Assembly (NCBI GenBank): GCA_030512295.1
Contig: JAULSR010000002.1
Coordinates: 6,076,001 to 6,140,000, forward strand
DNA: 64,000 nt
Origin: Bombardia bombarda
Lineage: Eukaryota > Ascomycota > Sordariomycetes > Sordariales > Lasiosphaeriaceae
Direction: 5' to 3'
In this document: positions 10,908-21,293 of the stretch, piece by piece
How positions within the stretch are numbered: the first letter of the stretch is position 1
Layout of the letters: the number at the start of each line of letters is the position of its first letter
The notes under the pieces: generated by a model
Databases searched by the model: none
Seen by the model: the letters and a program-made list of their open reading frames with translations, nothing else
Told to the model about the DNA's origin: nothing
Made by a program: the position numbers and the translations under genes

Positions 10908-12400
10908 TATTCTATAGCTCAATCCAAAGGAATGGGGTTGCCCCTCGAGCCAAGCGGTTCTCGACGCGCTCCGATGTCCCCCAAACTAGAACGACGGGCT
11001 TTTGGCAAAAAGACACTGCGCCGAGGCGCTCTGCGAGCACGGCCCAGTCTCATACCCGGCCCCTGCCTTCTCTTAAGGTCCCGCACCCACTCATCAACGT
11101 CCCACTATACCCAATAATCGATCAATTTGCTGCAATCGCTTGGGGGCTTTGACCGGTTCACGTATATAACCTTCCCTCCTCGCTCCCGTACTTGGGGAGC
11201 AAAGAGCTGGAGTAGCTGCTTTGTCCCCTCAATCGTCAGACTTGTGCCTAGCACCAAGAGAAGGTCGGGGCTTGATAGTGCATCACGGTTGGCGATGCGG
11301 GCAATTTCTTTACCTCGTGGATGGGTTTCGTCGAACATGACCATATCCGGCCTCAATTGGCCGAACGCCAAAGGTCGCAGGCCAGCCCCCTCTCGAGTCT
11401 CTGAGCGGCTGTTGCACCGGGGGCAAGGAAGAGGGAGTGGGAATGCATCTTCATCATTGCCATATTCGGTACCATGATGGTGAATCTCATAGTCCTAGAT
11501 ACGACATCAATAGTCTTCCCATTCATAGGGCTCAGAGCAGAAATAACACTTTAGATTAGCCAGACTGCTATAAAGTGTGACACACTTAGAACGTTGATCA
11601 ACGCCTATCCTCAGGCCAGCTCTTGCCTCAAGCATGTCCACGTTTTGAGTGTAGCAGCGAAGAAGCTTGCAGCCTAGTGATGCGAACCATCGATGTATCT
11701 CTATGGGCTCGCAACTAACAGCAAGATCTCGAACTTATAAGACTTTTTTCAGAGCATAAGCCCTTCGCAAGTCGAAGAAGGCAGCTTCTTCCTTGAAAAA
11801 AGAAGGCCATTGGCATAAAGCCCATCTGACAAGCGGAAGTCCTAGGTTCATCAGCTTCCTCTAATACGAGAGGCAACAGGTCTAACTAACCGGAATACCA
11901 GCCGCGGTACTAATGCCAGCGCCAGTAATAGCCACAATCCTTCGGGCACCTGAGAGAGCATTTGCAATAGTCTGCAGTTCTTGGGAGCCAGGCCTGACAT
12001 ATGTGACTGCTCGCAGACATGACGGCCGTCGAAGACGACGAAGACATGTACCAACCACGAGCGCCCTCCTGTCTTTCCAGGGCTCCTGGAGCCGGGCAGC
12101 TATATCGGTGACTTTGAGCAGATTAGCTATGGCTAATAGAGGCTGGAGATATCACGAACCTAGACAGTCACCCCTCTTTCGCTCCCAGACCTTCAACCAG
12201 ACGTCCCAAGAGTCCTCACCCTTCTAGCAGCTCTTTCTTAATACGGCAATAATGTCTAATGATGGAAGGTTCGGCTCTATATCACAGTCAAAATCTTCAG
12301 TGATTTCTCCCAAAATCTCTTCGATAGTGAGAGGCTCATCAATGGGGCCGGCTGCTTGAGTGCCGGACTTTGCCGCTCTTGGGGAGGTTGTGAAAGCCAT
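10908..12400 (-). pseudogene. Decayed Sir2-family (sirtuin) deacetylase gene
   Basis: Read on the minus strand, a 58-codon frame starts at 12400 (LTIEEILGEITEDFD) and stops at 12224. About 12015-11891 gives the sirtuin NAD-binding start (IANALSGARRIVAITGAGIS) followed by TAAGIP. A 49-nt intron (11842-11890) leads into DFRLSDGLY, after which the frame is lost. It returns near 11700 with LLRCYTQNVDMLEARAGL, then KCYFCSEPYEWED, two stops near 11490-11510, and the second zinc pair LPCPGC. Then follow GQLRPDMVMFDETHP, LLLVLGTSLTIEGTKQLL and KVIYVNRSKPP. TAG at 11105-11107 interrupts the terminal helix, which resumes as WDVDEWVRDLKRRQ. Both CxxC pairs, GAGIS and TQN-D survive, so the family is clear, but several stops and a shift make it non-functional. 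Confidence 0.8.
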
Positions 12401-14476
12401 GAGGAATTTTTTGAAGGAGAAAGATCAGGGAGAGTCAGGTAGGGGCCCAACGCTGTTTATACTTTCCACGTTCCTTTCTGGGTCCTCTGCCAGTCCCCAA
12501 GAGGCGGAGGCCTTGTCACCCTCCATCACCACCTCATTATCATCCTCATGCATATCCCCTGATCCTTTCACAAAGGCCAATGGGAGCTCCGTGTGTCCGT
12601 CCAGCCAAGTTTCATGACACCAAGCGAACAGGCTGCTTCGTCATGAGCAAGCTGCCTCGGTTGTCCAGCACGAGAGGCCAGGCAGGGTATTTCATCAACT
12701 CCATGGCACCTCGGCGAGCTATATGCAAGTGGTCGCCAATGGTCATGGTGCCTCTGATCCATGGGAGGCCAAGCCGAGGTGGGGAGGCCCCTGGACCCTG
12801 GGATTGCAGAGCACGAGAAGGCGATTCAGACCACCTCGGGACTGACACTGACCAACGCTTTGCCGAAGGCGAATCCGAGGAAGCGCATACGAACAACCTC
12901 ATGATATCTTCGGGGGCTGTTGAAACTGCCCTGATGTTCGTTGATAGAAGACTAACGTCAGAATGCTGTCCGATGATGACGGCTGTCCCTCTCGAGCTTG
13001 CTGTTTGCCGTTAGGCGACGGCCGATTGAAGGTTGAGGCAACTCACGACTTGACCAACGCGACTCTCGACAGGCCACCTCTAGGGAATCTCTTCGAACCG
13101 GCCGGAAATCGCCCAGCCGCCCTAAAAGAAGTCCCGCCAGCCAAGCCAGTTCTCCGTCAACGCGAAAGCGCAAGATTGACGGACGAAAAGCCACCACCTT
13201 TACCTTTGGCTGAGGAGGTTACGAGAGCTGATGTGCCTGTACTTCCTATGCTTCAGTCAAGAGTGTCGAGAATTTGGGCTAATTACTCCTGCGCCAGCCC
13301 CGAGGAGATCCTGGCCTGGCCGATATGGGTGTTAAGAATTTTTTCGCGGGCGTGCACGCGTGTCCGCACACGTTTAGCGTCCGAGAAGCCGGGCTTACGG
13401 GGCGCCAGAATGCACACTCCGCCCCCGTGGTCATCACTCTTCCCGGAATCAGTGCGCACACACCCGGATTACGGAGGCGTCTCTACTAGCAAGCAGAACT
13501 GCGGTCGATGCGGCGCACCCCAATAGTGACATCAGGCTAGCGTGCGATCTGAAACTCTGCTGAGCCATTCTTTTCAAGTCACCGCTCCGGTCCAGCAATG
13601 GAATGTCTTCAATTGAATGATTCGAGTCTAGAACTCCGTCACAACCTTATGGAGCGCATGAAGAGCGCATGAAAGCGCGCAAAGCGCGGGGACAGAAGGC
13701 GCAGGGAAGGGCGCGGGGGAAGCGTAGTTCACACGCTATCCCGTTTTTGACATCTTGGCGTGCTTGTCCTTGATCTTGACTTTTGACGCCCCTTGTGCTC
13801 CTGTGCCCCTGTCAGCGAAATCTACACTAGGGAAGGAGCGACGAACCTAGGATGTGCCGATCCCCTCGCTTAGCTGCCGGCCCACTTGTCCTAACTCCTA
13901 GTCCCAACGCTCTCCTCTCCACTTCGAACTTCAAATGAGAGCGATGGAAATTCGATAACCCTCATCCTTTTTCACACTTCAGACCACTACTATCGTCAAT
14001 TGAGATGCACGTTGGCACGAATGGCATCGACATCATGCAATCTGTAAAAATGAAAAACGCTGGATTGATGCATATGCTCCCGTCCATCTGAAGGGCACCC
14101 GCAAGGCAGTTGTCGGACTCGGGCTTGTCTGCAATTCTCGAAGGCCATTCGGTCGCTTCAGTTGGGCGAGTCTCGGAACGAGTCCGGGGGAATCGCCTCA
14201 TCTGTCCATTTGTCCAGCATGGCAGCAGTGCTTACTCACCCACCTATCAATCACCTCCTCAATTAGGGTTATCTTGCATTGCGTGGGGTTGTCGTCGGCA
14301 TACGCAGCACTTGTCTTTTACCCACAACTACCCCCTGCTTCGTACCAAACTAACAATTAAACCAGGGTTGGAGTGTACAATAAGGACCGATGAGGCCCCT
14401 AGCCGGCCCAATTTCTCGACCGCGCCTCGAGATAGAAACCAACACCATCCTTCCTCACACCGCAACTTTCGTCGCC
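12401..14476. other. Accessory stretch without a supported gene
   Basis: Open frames occur (for example 12963-13526 plus, 187 codons; 12612-12902 minus, 96 codons), but I recognise no family and see no splice signals. The minus-strand frame reads fairly protein-like (GTMTIGDHLHIARRGAMELM), so a further gene relic upstream of the sirtuin is possible. Between 13640 and 13720 there is a GC-rich run with repeated AAGCGC/GCGCA words. Confidence 0.4.
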
Positions 14477-15943
14477 ATGGACGAACCGCACACTCACGCA
14501 GAAGGGAAGCAAGCTCCTCAGAGTACACAGACGCGAAAACGACAGCTGGACAGCGACGACGACGCCGAACCACGGGCAAAGCGAGCGCGGACGATGCGAC
14601 CGACCTCGGAGCCAGCACGACTGACACGACAGAACCTCGCACGCTTCAACAAGATGGGCAGGAAGAAGAACTCAGACCCCTCGGACGATTCAGGATCGAC
14701 GAAGACCACGTCGACAACTTCGTCTAGATTTGCTATCAAGGCCCGAAACAATGGAATCCTCGAACCGGCATACTCCAAGCCACCTGCGAATCTCGAAGAT
14801 ATCCGCAGACGACAAGCCAAATCCCGTGCCACCGCCTCCCCACCAGAATCAATGTACAACGACTATGTCGACAGGGTCGAGGGAGCCGGTAACGAAGCAA
14901 CCGTGGTCGTCCATACGAGTGAGCTTTTGAAGAAGTATCCTATGGGCTACCGCCAAGCCTACAACCAAGCATTCACGAATCTTCCGGGAGACGTCGGATT
15001 TAATAATGGCCTATCTGCCCCACAGCCTGACTTCGTTGAAGGACTAGAGGCAGAAGAATACCGGCTATTCCCCGCGGACGATTGCGTCCCCGGCGCTGCT
15101 CTCTATAAGGATGACCCCCGTTCCATAACCCTACCGCAGATAGCCGGAGAATGGAAGGGCCCCGCTGGAGACATGAGAGAAGCGAGAATGCAGAGCGCCT
15201 ACGACGGAGCCGCGATGGTCCACGCCAGAACCCAAGCACTCGCCTACATGGGGAAGTCCGACCCCCCTAGCCACGCCTCAATCACGACATTCACCACAGA
15301 TGGCACGAATCTCTACCAATACGCTCATTACGCCGCGCCATCAGACAAAGACCCAGACACACTCGAATACCACCAGTTCCCTATCTCTTCAATAAACCTC
15401 ACAGGCACTCATCAAGGTCACAAGGACGGACGAAGAAGTCTCAGGAACGCCCAAGACTATGCGAAGACTCAGTCCGAAGAACTAAGGGACCAGCTGAGAG
15501 AATATTGGGAACAGCAACGCGACAGCCTCCACCCTATCGCCGAAGGGATGCCGACTTTGCCCGCACCGGGCACCGAACCACTGCACGCATATAAGAACGA
15601 AGACGACTACGAAGTCGTCGAACCGCAGCCTGTTTACCAGCCGACGCCGCCTACGTCATCCAAGCACAAGAGTAGCAAGACGCACTCTCACCACTCGCAG
15701 CATTCACACTACTCGCATTCGACGCTGCACTCATCGAAGGTACCCCCGTCCACGCACAGTTCCACCCATGGCAGTGCCCAGAAGCGAAAGGCTCCATCCT
15801 CGCAAGGATCGTCAAGCGGTTCTTCCCATCACAGCAAGTACAAGAGCTACTGGAAGAAGGACGCCATGAGCGGACGTTATTACCACAAGCATTCGGATGG
15901 TACCGTCTCTTGGCTCGACGACGAGGAAGACGAGCGTGCCTAG
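14477..15943 (+). CDS. PD-(D/E)XK-like (DUF7924-type) protein, copy B, 488 aa
   Basis: Intact single-exon gene. I take the ATG at 14477 (GCCATGG) over the in-frame ATG at 14390. Layout: a basic, disordered N-terminus with a KRAR nuclear-localisation-like motif and ARLTRQNLARFNK (residues about 1-90); a Ser/Thr linker; a folded core about 135-380; a His/Ser-rich linker (SHHSQHSHYSHST); and a short WW-like tail (YWKK...GRYYHKHSDG...W, last 31 residues). In the core, D185 (PDFVEGL) and E225/K227 (GEWKG), followed by QSAYDGAAMV, match the D...ExK...Q pattern of restriction-endonuclease-like folds. The same pattern occurs in the fungal DUF7924 group as I recall it. Catalysis is unproven. It is the working paralogue of the interrupted copy 4.4 kb upstream. 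Confidence 0.75.
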   Translation: MDEPHTHAEGKQAPQSTQTRKRQLDSDDDAEPRAKRARTMRPTSEPARLTRQNLARFNKMGRKKNSDPSDDSGSTKTTSTTSSRFAIKARNNGILEPAYSKPPANLEDIRRRQAKSRATASPPESMYNDYVDRVEGAGNEATVVVHTSELLKKYPMGYRQAYNQAFTNLPGDVGFNNGLSAPQPDFVEGLEAEEYRLFPADDCVPGAALYKDDPRSITLPQIAGEWKGPAGDMREARMQSAYDGAAMVHARTQALAYMGKSDPPSHASITTFTTDGTNLYQYAHYAAPSDKDPDTLEYHQFPISSINLTGTHQGHKDGRRSLRNAQDYAKTQSEELRDQLREYWEQQRDSLHPIAEGMPTLPAPGTEPLHAYKNEDDYEVVEPQPVYQPTPPTSSKHKSSKTHSHHSQHSHYSHSTLHSSKVPPSTHSSTHGSAQKRKAPSSQGSSSGSSHHSKYKSYWKKDAMSGRYYHKHSDGTVSWLDDEEDERA

Positions 15944-16451
15944 TACGGTCTCTGGGACATCGACTATGAAGGAGGGGAAACCTGTTACAACCTGCCAAGA
16001 CTTGTCAGCGTTGTAGGCACGTGACCACGGTTGGTCACGTAATCACGGCAAGCCACGAGGTCAGGAGTGACCACAAGACAATTGACCGCGGGGCAACGGC
16101 ACCGAGACAAATGGCACAGGACCTACGGGCAGGAGGACACTGTACGACCAGGTGGTGATGGCACCTGGATGGCACCTGTGACGCGGTGTCTCAAGCGAGT
16201 CACCGGACATAGCTTCCCAACAGACTCGGCCTGTTACTCGAGAATTATTTAGTCGCAGCGAGTTTCCTTCGTTGCTCACAACGGTCTTTACCTAGACAGC
16301 TTTCAAATCCAGTCTTTGCCTGACCACAAGGTGAAGAGGCATCTAGCCTTACGCCACCCTTATTGCCCAGTACACCATAACTTTCTGCCAACATAAACCC
16401 TTCATCAACAGACCCTTGCCCTGACGGACTAGTGTGAGAGTCTGGGCGTAA

Positions 16452-16613
16452 CACAAAGTTATATTTTAATAATTATTTATTATTTTATATAACCTTTTTA
16501 TTTTGGTATATGATATACTTGTTATATTATTATCATATAACCACGATATACTTTTATATATAAATAAATATAACTTATTATATTCAAACTAATTTATCTC
16601 CCTTAATAAATTT
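16452..16613. repeat. AT-rich island 3 (RIP-like)
   Basis: About 160 bases of very high A+T with TATATAA/TTATTA words, just right of the intact copy B gene and its 3' flank. It closes the accessory block. Confidence 0.6.
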
Positions 16614-17326
16614 AATGACACCCGACTGCTTCGTAACTCTTACGCAAAAGGCAATATAAGTGTCATTTAGGTTCAATACCCCGAACATGCACTGGCCGGA
16701 GACATGGTCATCATCTCTGACAAAGGCGGTAAACAACCCGGTTCCTTTCAACTAGCGCTATGTCGAGCATGAGATGCAGAATTGCCGTTATTGAACGCAT
16801 TGTATATGGCAACATGAAGGTTGGTCGCACATCCGACCACGTGTACCGTTTCTCCGTTCATGGTCCGCCTTCTCCGACTTGTCTGGTCTGGTCTCGGCCA
16901 GTAGACGCAGCCGTCACAGTTGACATAAGCCATCTGGGAACTGTCTTCAGCCAGCTACTACCCAGCGGCCGCGGCGGCCGCGGCGGCCATCGCCATCGGC
17001 TAGTCCACCGTCACGGACGTTGTCGCCAGCAAAAGCCCCAATCGACACATATCTACCACCATGAGGCTTACATGTCTATTCATACCGTACCGTAGTGTTT
17101 CCATCAGCACCTTCTACACTAAAATAATCATTGAGGAGTTGAATGGTTAATTATCACCAACATGCTGTATCTGCCAACGTTTTGTCAGCTGCTGGCCCAG
17201 TTGGCAAGAGCAAGTACGCTCCGCGACGCTGGAGATGCGGAGAAGGGGATATAAACGGCCATACGTTTTCTCCTCCATTGGCCAGAAAACGAATAGCTGC
17301 TAAGCCAAGGGCTCTTGATATGGGGG

Positions 17327-17366
17327 TGCGTGTGTGTGTGTGTGTGGGTGGGTGGGTGGGTGGGTG
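17327..17366. repeat. GT/GGGT microsatellite
   Basis: A TG dinucleotide run passing into five GGTG/GGGT units, with no coding context. Confidence 0.9.
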
Positions 17367-18277
17367 ATCCGTCTCCCTACAGCGATTAATTAACAGGGAT
17401 ACAATATTTGACTGCTCTCATCCTTCTGACCCGGTTTGATTTAGCTTCAATGTAAAGAGGCGGGAAAAGTAGACCCTGTCGTGAATCGATGATGGACCCC
17501 CGCCTAACGTGCTCAAAACGGCACCCTCGTCAACTGCAACACATGGACAAACATCTGGATGATGGTGGCGGTAGCATTGCGGCCCGGGAAAGCTATCGTC
17601 ACCGCTGCTCTTCCATCTCACACCGATCTCCCGCTAATAGCTAACTAGCGCCACCCGTAGCATTGAGAGCAATCAGAGGGCCATCGGGAAGTTAATGACT
17701 CGCTTCCTCTGACCGGTGTGTCCCCAACCCCCGGCCAGACACAGACGATCAAAGCTTGTGGACGACGGCAGGGCGGGCGAGTGGACCGCCGTGTCCCTCG
17801 CTAAAGCGTCGAGGCGTTCTTTTAATATACATACTGGTCCATTTTCAACCCCCTCTTTGAAAACGACTGACCCCCTATGTACTACATCGAGGAGTCAGAG
17901 CAACAGCGGCAGAAATTGCGGTACCCTCATCCGAGGGGCCAAGGCGTGCTTTGGGCATTGACGCTATTTCTATCCCTTCATATTCCCAGATGCCTGCATG
18001 TAAAGACCTATTCCACTTGAAGAGGGAAGCAGGAAGAAGGTACTTGGCTCGCTATGTGGTTACCTACCTTCCACCCACGCACACCCATACCCCAACTCGG
18101 GGCCGAAAGTCTAACGCCAGCCTGACACGGAACACATGCCACACGCTTCATCTTATCCTCCCTAGCGTGGCGTGGCGTGGCGTGGAGGCGAAGGATCACT
18201 AAGGTAAGGTAATTAAGGTGGTGACCACACAGTACGAGATGCTGTTGACCTTGTTGGCGGGCGATCCCCCTGTCATA

Positions 18278-18309
18278 CCACACACACACACACACTCTCT
18301 CTCTCTCTC
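18278..18309. repeat. Compound CA/CT microsatellite
   Basis: A CA dinucleotide run followed directly by a CT run. Confidence 0.9.
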
Positions 18310-19536
18310 CTCATCTCTTTCCCTCTCCTTCACGCAGTCTGTCTGTTGAACCAACAAACACACCCTTCTCCACCCGCGTAGCACACGTTTGCCCCCCCCT
18401 GCCCTATGCGTCCCTCCTTCCTTCTCCTCCTGCCCCCCATACCAGAACAGGAATCCATGATTTTTGATTTTTTTTATCATGAGCCGCCGAGCTTGACGCC
18501 CCCACTCTGGTTCCACTATCTTCTTGGCGACATTTGTTTGCCTGCCAAATTCCTTCCAAAATACGCTACTACTGCATCTCATTAATAGACGGACACACAG
18601 ATAGACGTTGACCACGCTCCGGTTCGGCTCGATGCCAACCAACCGACCTCGGACCCGGTGCGCTGTTACGGCCCTATCGCCGTTTCCTGTATCTGGTTGG
18701 GGTCGTCCGTTCTGGAAGACCATGTGTTCTTGAATTTGCCTGGTCGCAAATGTCCAGCCCGGGCCGTGAACATGGCCATGGCCATGACCGTGTGTCACCC
18801 ACGGAAAATTATAAAATGCTTCTGTTACACAACAGAGAGAAAAAGGCGGATTGTAGCTCAAATGGGGCAATTTTGGACGGGCTATCTGGGTGAGTAAAAT
18901 TGATAGAGTCGGGAGCAGCAGTATCTAGCCAATCCACTCCATGGAAAATTGTATTTTCAATGCCGATTCCCACATCTTTTGTATTTTTCTGGTTTGGTGA
19001 CAATCTTCTATTGCCTGATATTGTGAGACTCTCCTCTTGTGAGGAGGTCAATTCGTACTTGTATACTACTAACTGCTAGTCTAACTACTTCTCGTGGCGT
19101 GTGTCTTTGTGTGATTGCTCGTACGTATACTTGAATCTTTAGTTCATCGCTCAAACGATAGTATAAACTGGACAAAAACGCGTAAAGGAAAGAAATACAT
19201 AAATCAAAACCGCTTGCTTTTTTGGCCATGTCAACAAAGAGACCTGCCTCCCGCGCGCCTGGAATCGTGTACTCCGACAATGACCGACCTACCCTGACCG
19301 GCAGAGAATGACGAGGGGGTATAATTCAAGCAATATTTTCCCCCCCTAGAATAGAAATAATTCGTTATAAGTGAGTGTTCGTGCGTGTGAGGATGGGAGG
19401 GCGATGGGAGTGAGGGGTAGGGACAGAGAGATGTAGAAACATTGTCGTAAATCATTGAACGAGCGATCAAAATGAGATAGAAAATCAAAACTCTGATGCT
19501 GTGGAGAGTATACGACAGCATAAACAAAATAAACAC

Positions 19537-19538
19537 GA

Positions 19539-19574
<36 letters not shown>

Positions 19575-19576
19575 AA
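19537..19576. repeat. GAAA tetranucleotide microsatellite
   Basis: About ten GAAA units roughly 80 bases beyond the stop codon of the F-box-like gene, so probably in its 3' untranslated region or terminator. Confidence 0.9.
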
Positions 19577-19652
19577 AGAAGAGAAGTTCAGCGCGATAAT
19601 ACCCATCCAACCACACTGTTGTTTAGGGGAAAAAAAAGTCGGCCTTTCTAAC

Positions 19653-21293
19653 TCATCCCCTACGCCGACCCGGCGTCGACAAGGGTATAAATGCCTGGCA
19701 GTCCTGACAGCTCAGTTCGATCGGGCGTCGGTGTGTCTTTCGGCAGTAACAGATCCAGACAGCGTCATTCTTGCCCGTGAACAGTTCGATCAGATCGCCA
19801 GGGCCATATACATCATGTTGTAGGCCACATGGGACGCAGCAGCGCCGCTGGCCCCACGTCGACTTGATACGAGGCGAGACGTTGTGGTCTTGGTAGCTGT
19901 TGTTGGACCCGGAGTGTTGTTTAAATGTTGATGCTGCTGCTGCTGCTGCCGATGAGGAACTGGCTCGTCTCTTTGCCTTTTCTTTTTCCATTTTGATTTT
20001 GGCATCCAGTTCGGTTCGTGTGAGGGTTGGGTCGTAAAACTGGTTCTGGCTGGATGGCCCGGACAGAGGTGCTGACGGGGGAAGGTAGATGCCAGCGAAT
20101 GGTCCTCGTGATGAGGTGGAGATGGACTCTTGGTCTGGGCCGTGGTCATAAGCGTCGTCTAGGTCGGGGTCAAGTTCGGTCTTGCAATTGACGTCTTTGG
20201 CTGGGCTGTTATTCCATGTAAAGAGCTCGAACTGGTCCGGGCCCTTGATACGGTAGCAATAATAGCAAGCAAAGAAGCCTGGGTTCCTAGGCGCCATGCC
20301 TCTGCCTTGCTGCCTGCCGTTGCCTATGCTCGAGACAGGCGGGGTCGGCTTCCTGTTTGGGAAGTAACGTCTGTAGAACTTCTCGGCGTCACGCACGCCC
20401 GCAATCTTCTCGTCGTGGGAGCATTCATTGGGGTCGAAGATTGAGTAGCACCATTTATTGGCTCTCGAGAGGGCTATGACGCCCAGGTAGCCCAAGTGGA
20501 ACTTGAGTAGATTGAGGACCTCAGCGGGAAGTTTCTGAAACCCAGATGGACCATGGCGCCCACGCTGCTGCGGTTGGTAAGATGTGAGCGAGGTCGAGTA
20601 TTGTGACATGCTTGCTGCCGCAGTTGCCGGCGGTGACAACGGTTCCTGGTAGCTGGACGCGCTAAAAGATGAATAGATTGGTGGGAAGACGTGGAAAGAC
20701 AGCGGAGACGGCTGAGATGGCAAGGGGCTCATGTGGTAGGCGAATGCAGATGGTTGGGCGTAGGCTCCCGGGGCCGAGATCTGGCGCTGGTACATGGGCA
20801 TCTGAGAGTTCACCTGGGGTTGTTGAAGATAGTGAGGCGGGCTGAGAACAAGAGAGGATGGCAGAGGAGTGTGGGTCACGAAGGATGCCTGGTATGAGGG
20901 CTGCGGGCTTTGATGAGAGACGTAGGAGGATATGGAGTTCTGGGGGCGACCAATTCCAGGGGAGACCCCGGCCGCGGACTCGGTGGCGGCAGCAGCTGGC
21001 GACAAGGTCCGTGAGGCTCGGGAGGTTGGTCGCTTTATGGCGCGCAGAGATGGCGACGAAGACGATGATGATACAGAGGCAGACCGCCCTCCTAAGAGGT
21101 ATATCGGAGGGCCTGCATTGGAGATGCTGCTGCTGCTACTGCTGTTGTAGTTCATGTGGAGGAGGTCGAGGCCTATGTCGCGAAAGACATGGGGGGAGAG
21201 GAAGGGGGCCCGGGGCGCGGGTGATGCCGTAGGAAGACGATGGGATAGACCTCCACGGCGATGGTCATGGGAATATAGGGTTACTTCAGCCAT
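19653..21293 (-). CDS. F-box-like, Cys-rich zinc-binding protein, 546 aa
   Basis: Single uninterrupted frame from the ATG at 21293. Residues 1-248 are low-complexity (Ser, Pro, Gln, Tyr). Residues about 250-285 form an F-box-like helix pair (GFQKLPAEVLNLLKFHLGYL, then ALSRANKWCYSIF). Then come several cysteine pairs, CYYC (343-346), CCVPC, CYC and CQDC, with the phrase DQFELF echoed as DLIELF. This suggests two related zinc-binding modules split by an acidic and Lys/Arg-rich linker. Proteins of this type in Pezizomycotina are annotated only as F-box domain-containing; a role as SCF ubiquitin-ligase adaptor is inference. Gene-poor sequence flanks it on both sides, and the long upstream stretch may carry its regulation. 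Confidence 0.75.
   Translation of the reverse strand: MAEVTLYSHDHRRGGLSHRLPTASPAPRAPFLSPHVFRDIGLDLLHMNYNSSSSSSISNAGPPIYLLGGRSASVSSSSSSPSLRAIKRPTSRASRTLSPAAAATESAAGVSPGIGRPQNSISSYVSHQSPQPSYQASFVTHTPLPSSLVLSPPHYLQQPQVNSQMPMYQRQISAPGAYAQPSAFAYHMSPLPSQPSPLSFHVFPPIYSSFSASSYQEPLSPPATAAASMSQYSTSLTSYQPQQRGRHGPSGFQKLPAEVLNLLKFHLGYLGVIALSRANKWCYSIFDPNECSHDEKIAGVRDAEKFYRRYFPNRKPTPPVSSIGNGRQQGRGMAPRNPGFFACYYCYRIKGPDQFELFTWNNSPAKDVNCKTELDPDLDDAYDHGPDQESISTSSRGPFAGIYLPPSAPLSGPSSQNQFYDPTLTRTELDAKIKMEKEKAKRRASSSSAAAAAASTFKQHSGSNNSYQDHNVSPRIKSTWGQRRCCVPCGLQHDVYGPGDLIELFTGKNDAVWICYCRKTHRRPIELSCQDCQAFIPLSTPGRRRG

Larger units (their letters stand above)
15944..19652. other. Gene-poor stretch with AT island and microsatellites
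   Basis: No supported gene in 3.7 kb. It holds AT island 3, a GCGGCC-rich palindromic run (16966-16989), GT/GGGT, CA/CT and GAAA microsatellites, and a GTGGC pentamer run near 18165-18186. The 223-codon minus-strand frame at 18199-18870 crosses the CA/CT repeat and its composition follows it; I do not accept it as a gene. The right end is the 3' flank of the F-box-like gene. Confidence 0.5.

Noticed and set aside
12963..13526. 187-codon plus-strand ORF as a real gene
   Set aside because: No recognisable domain, no splice signals and an irregular composition in a decayed region; kept only as a mention in the gap entry.
14390..14476. Upstream ATG at 14390 for copy B
   Set aside because: The 29 extra residues resemble leader sequence; the ATG at 14477 has a better context (GCCATGG).
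18199..18870. 223-codon minus-strand frame
   Set aside because: It reads straight through the CA/CT microsatellite (poly RE/CV stretch) and has no family resemblance.
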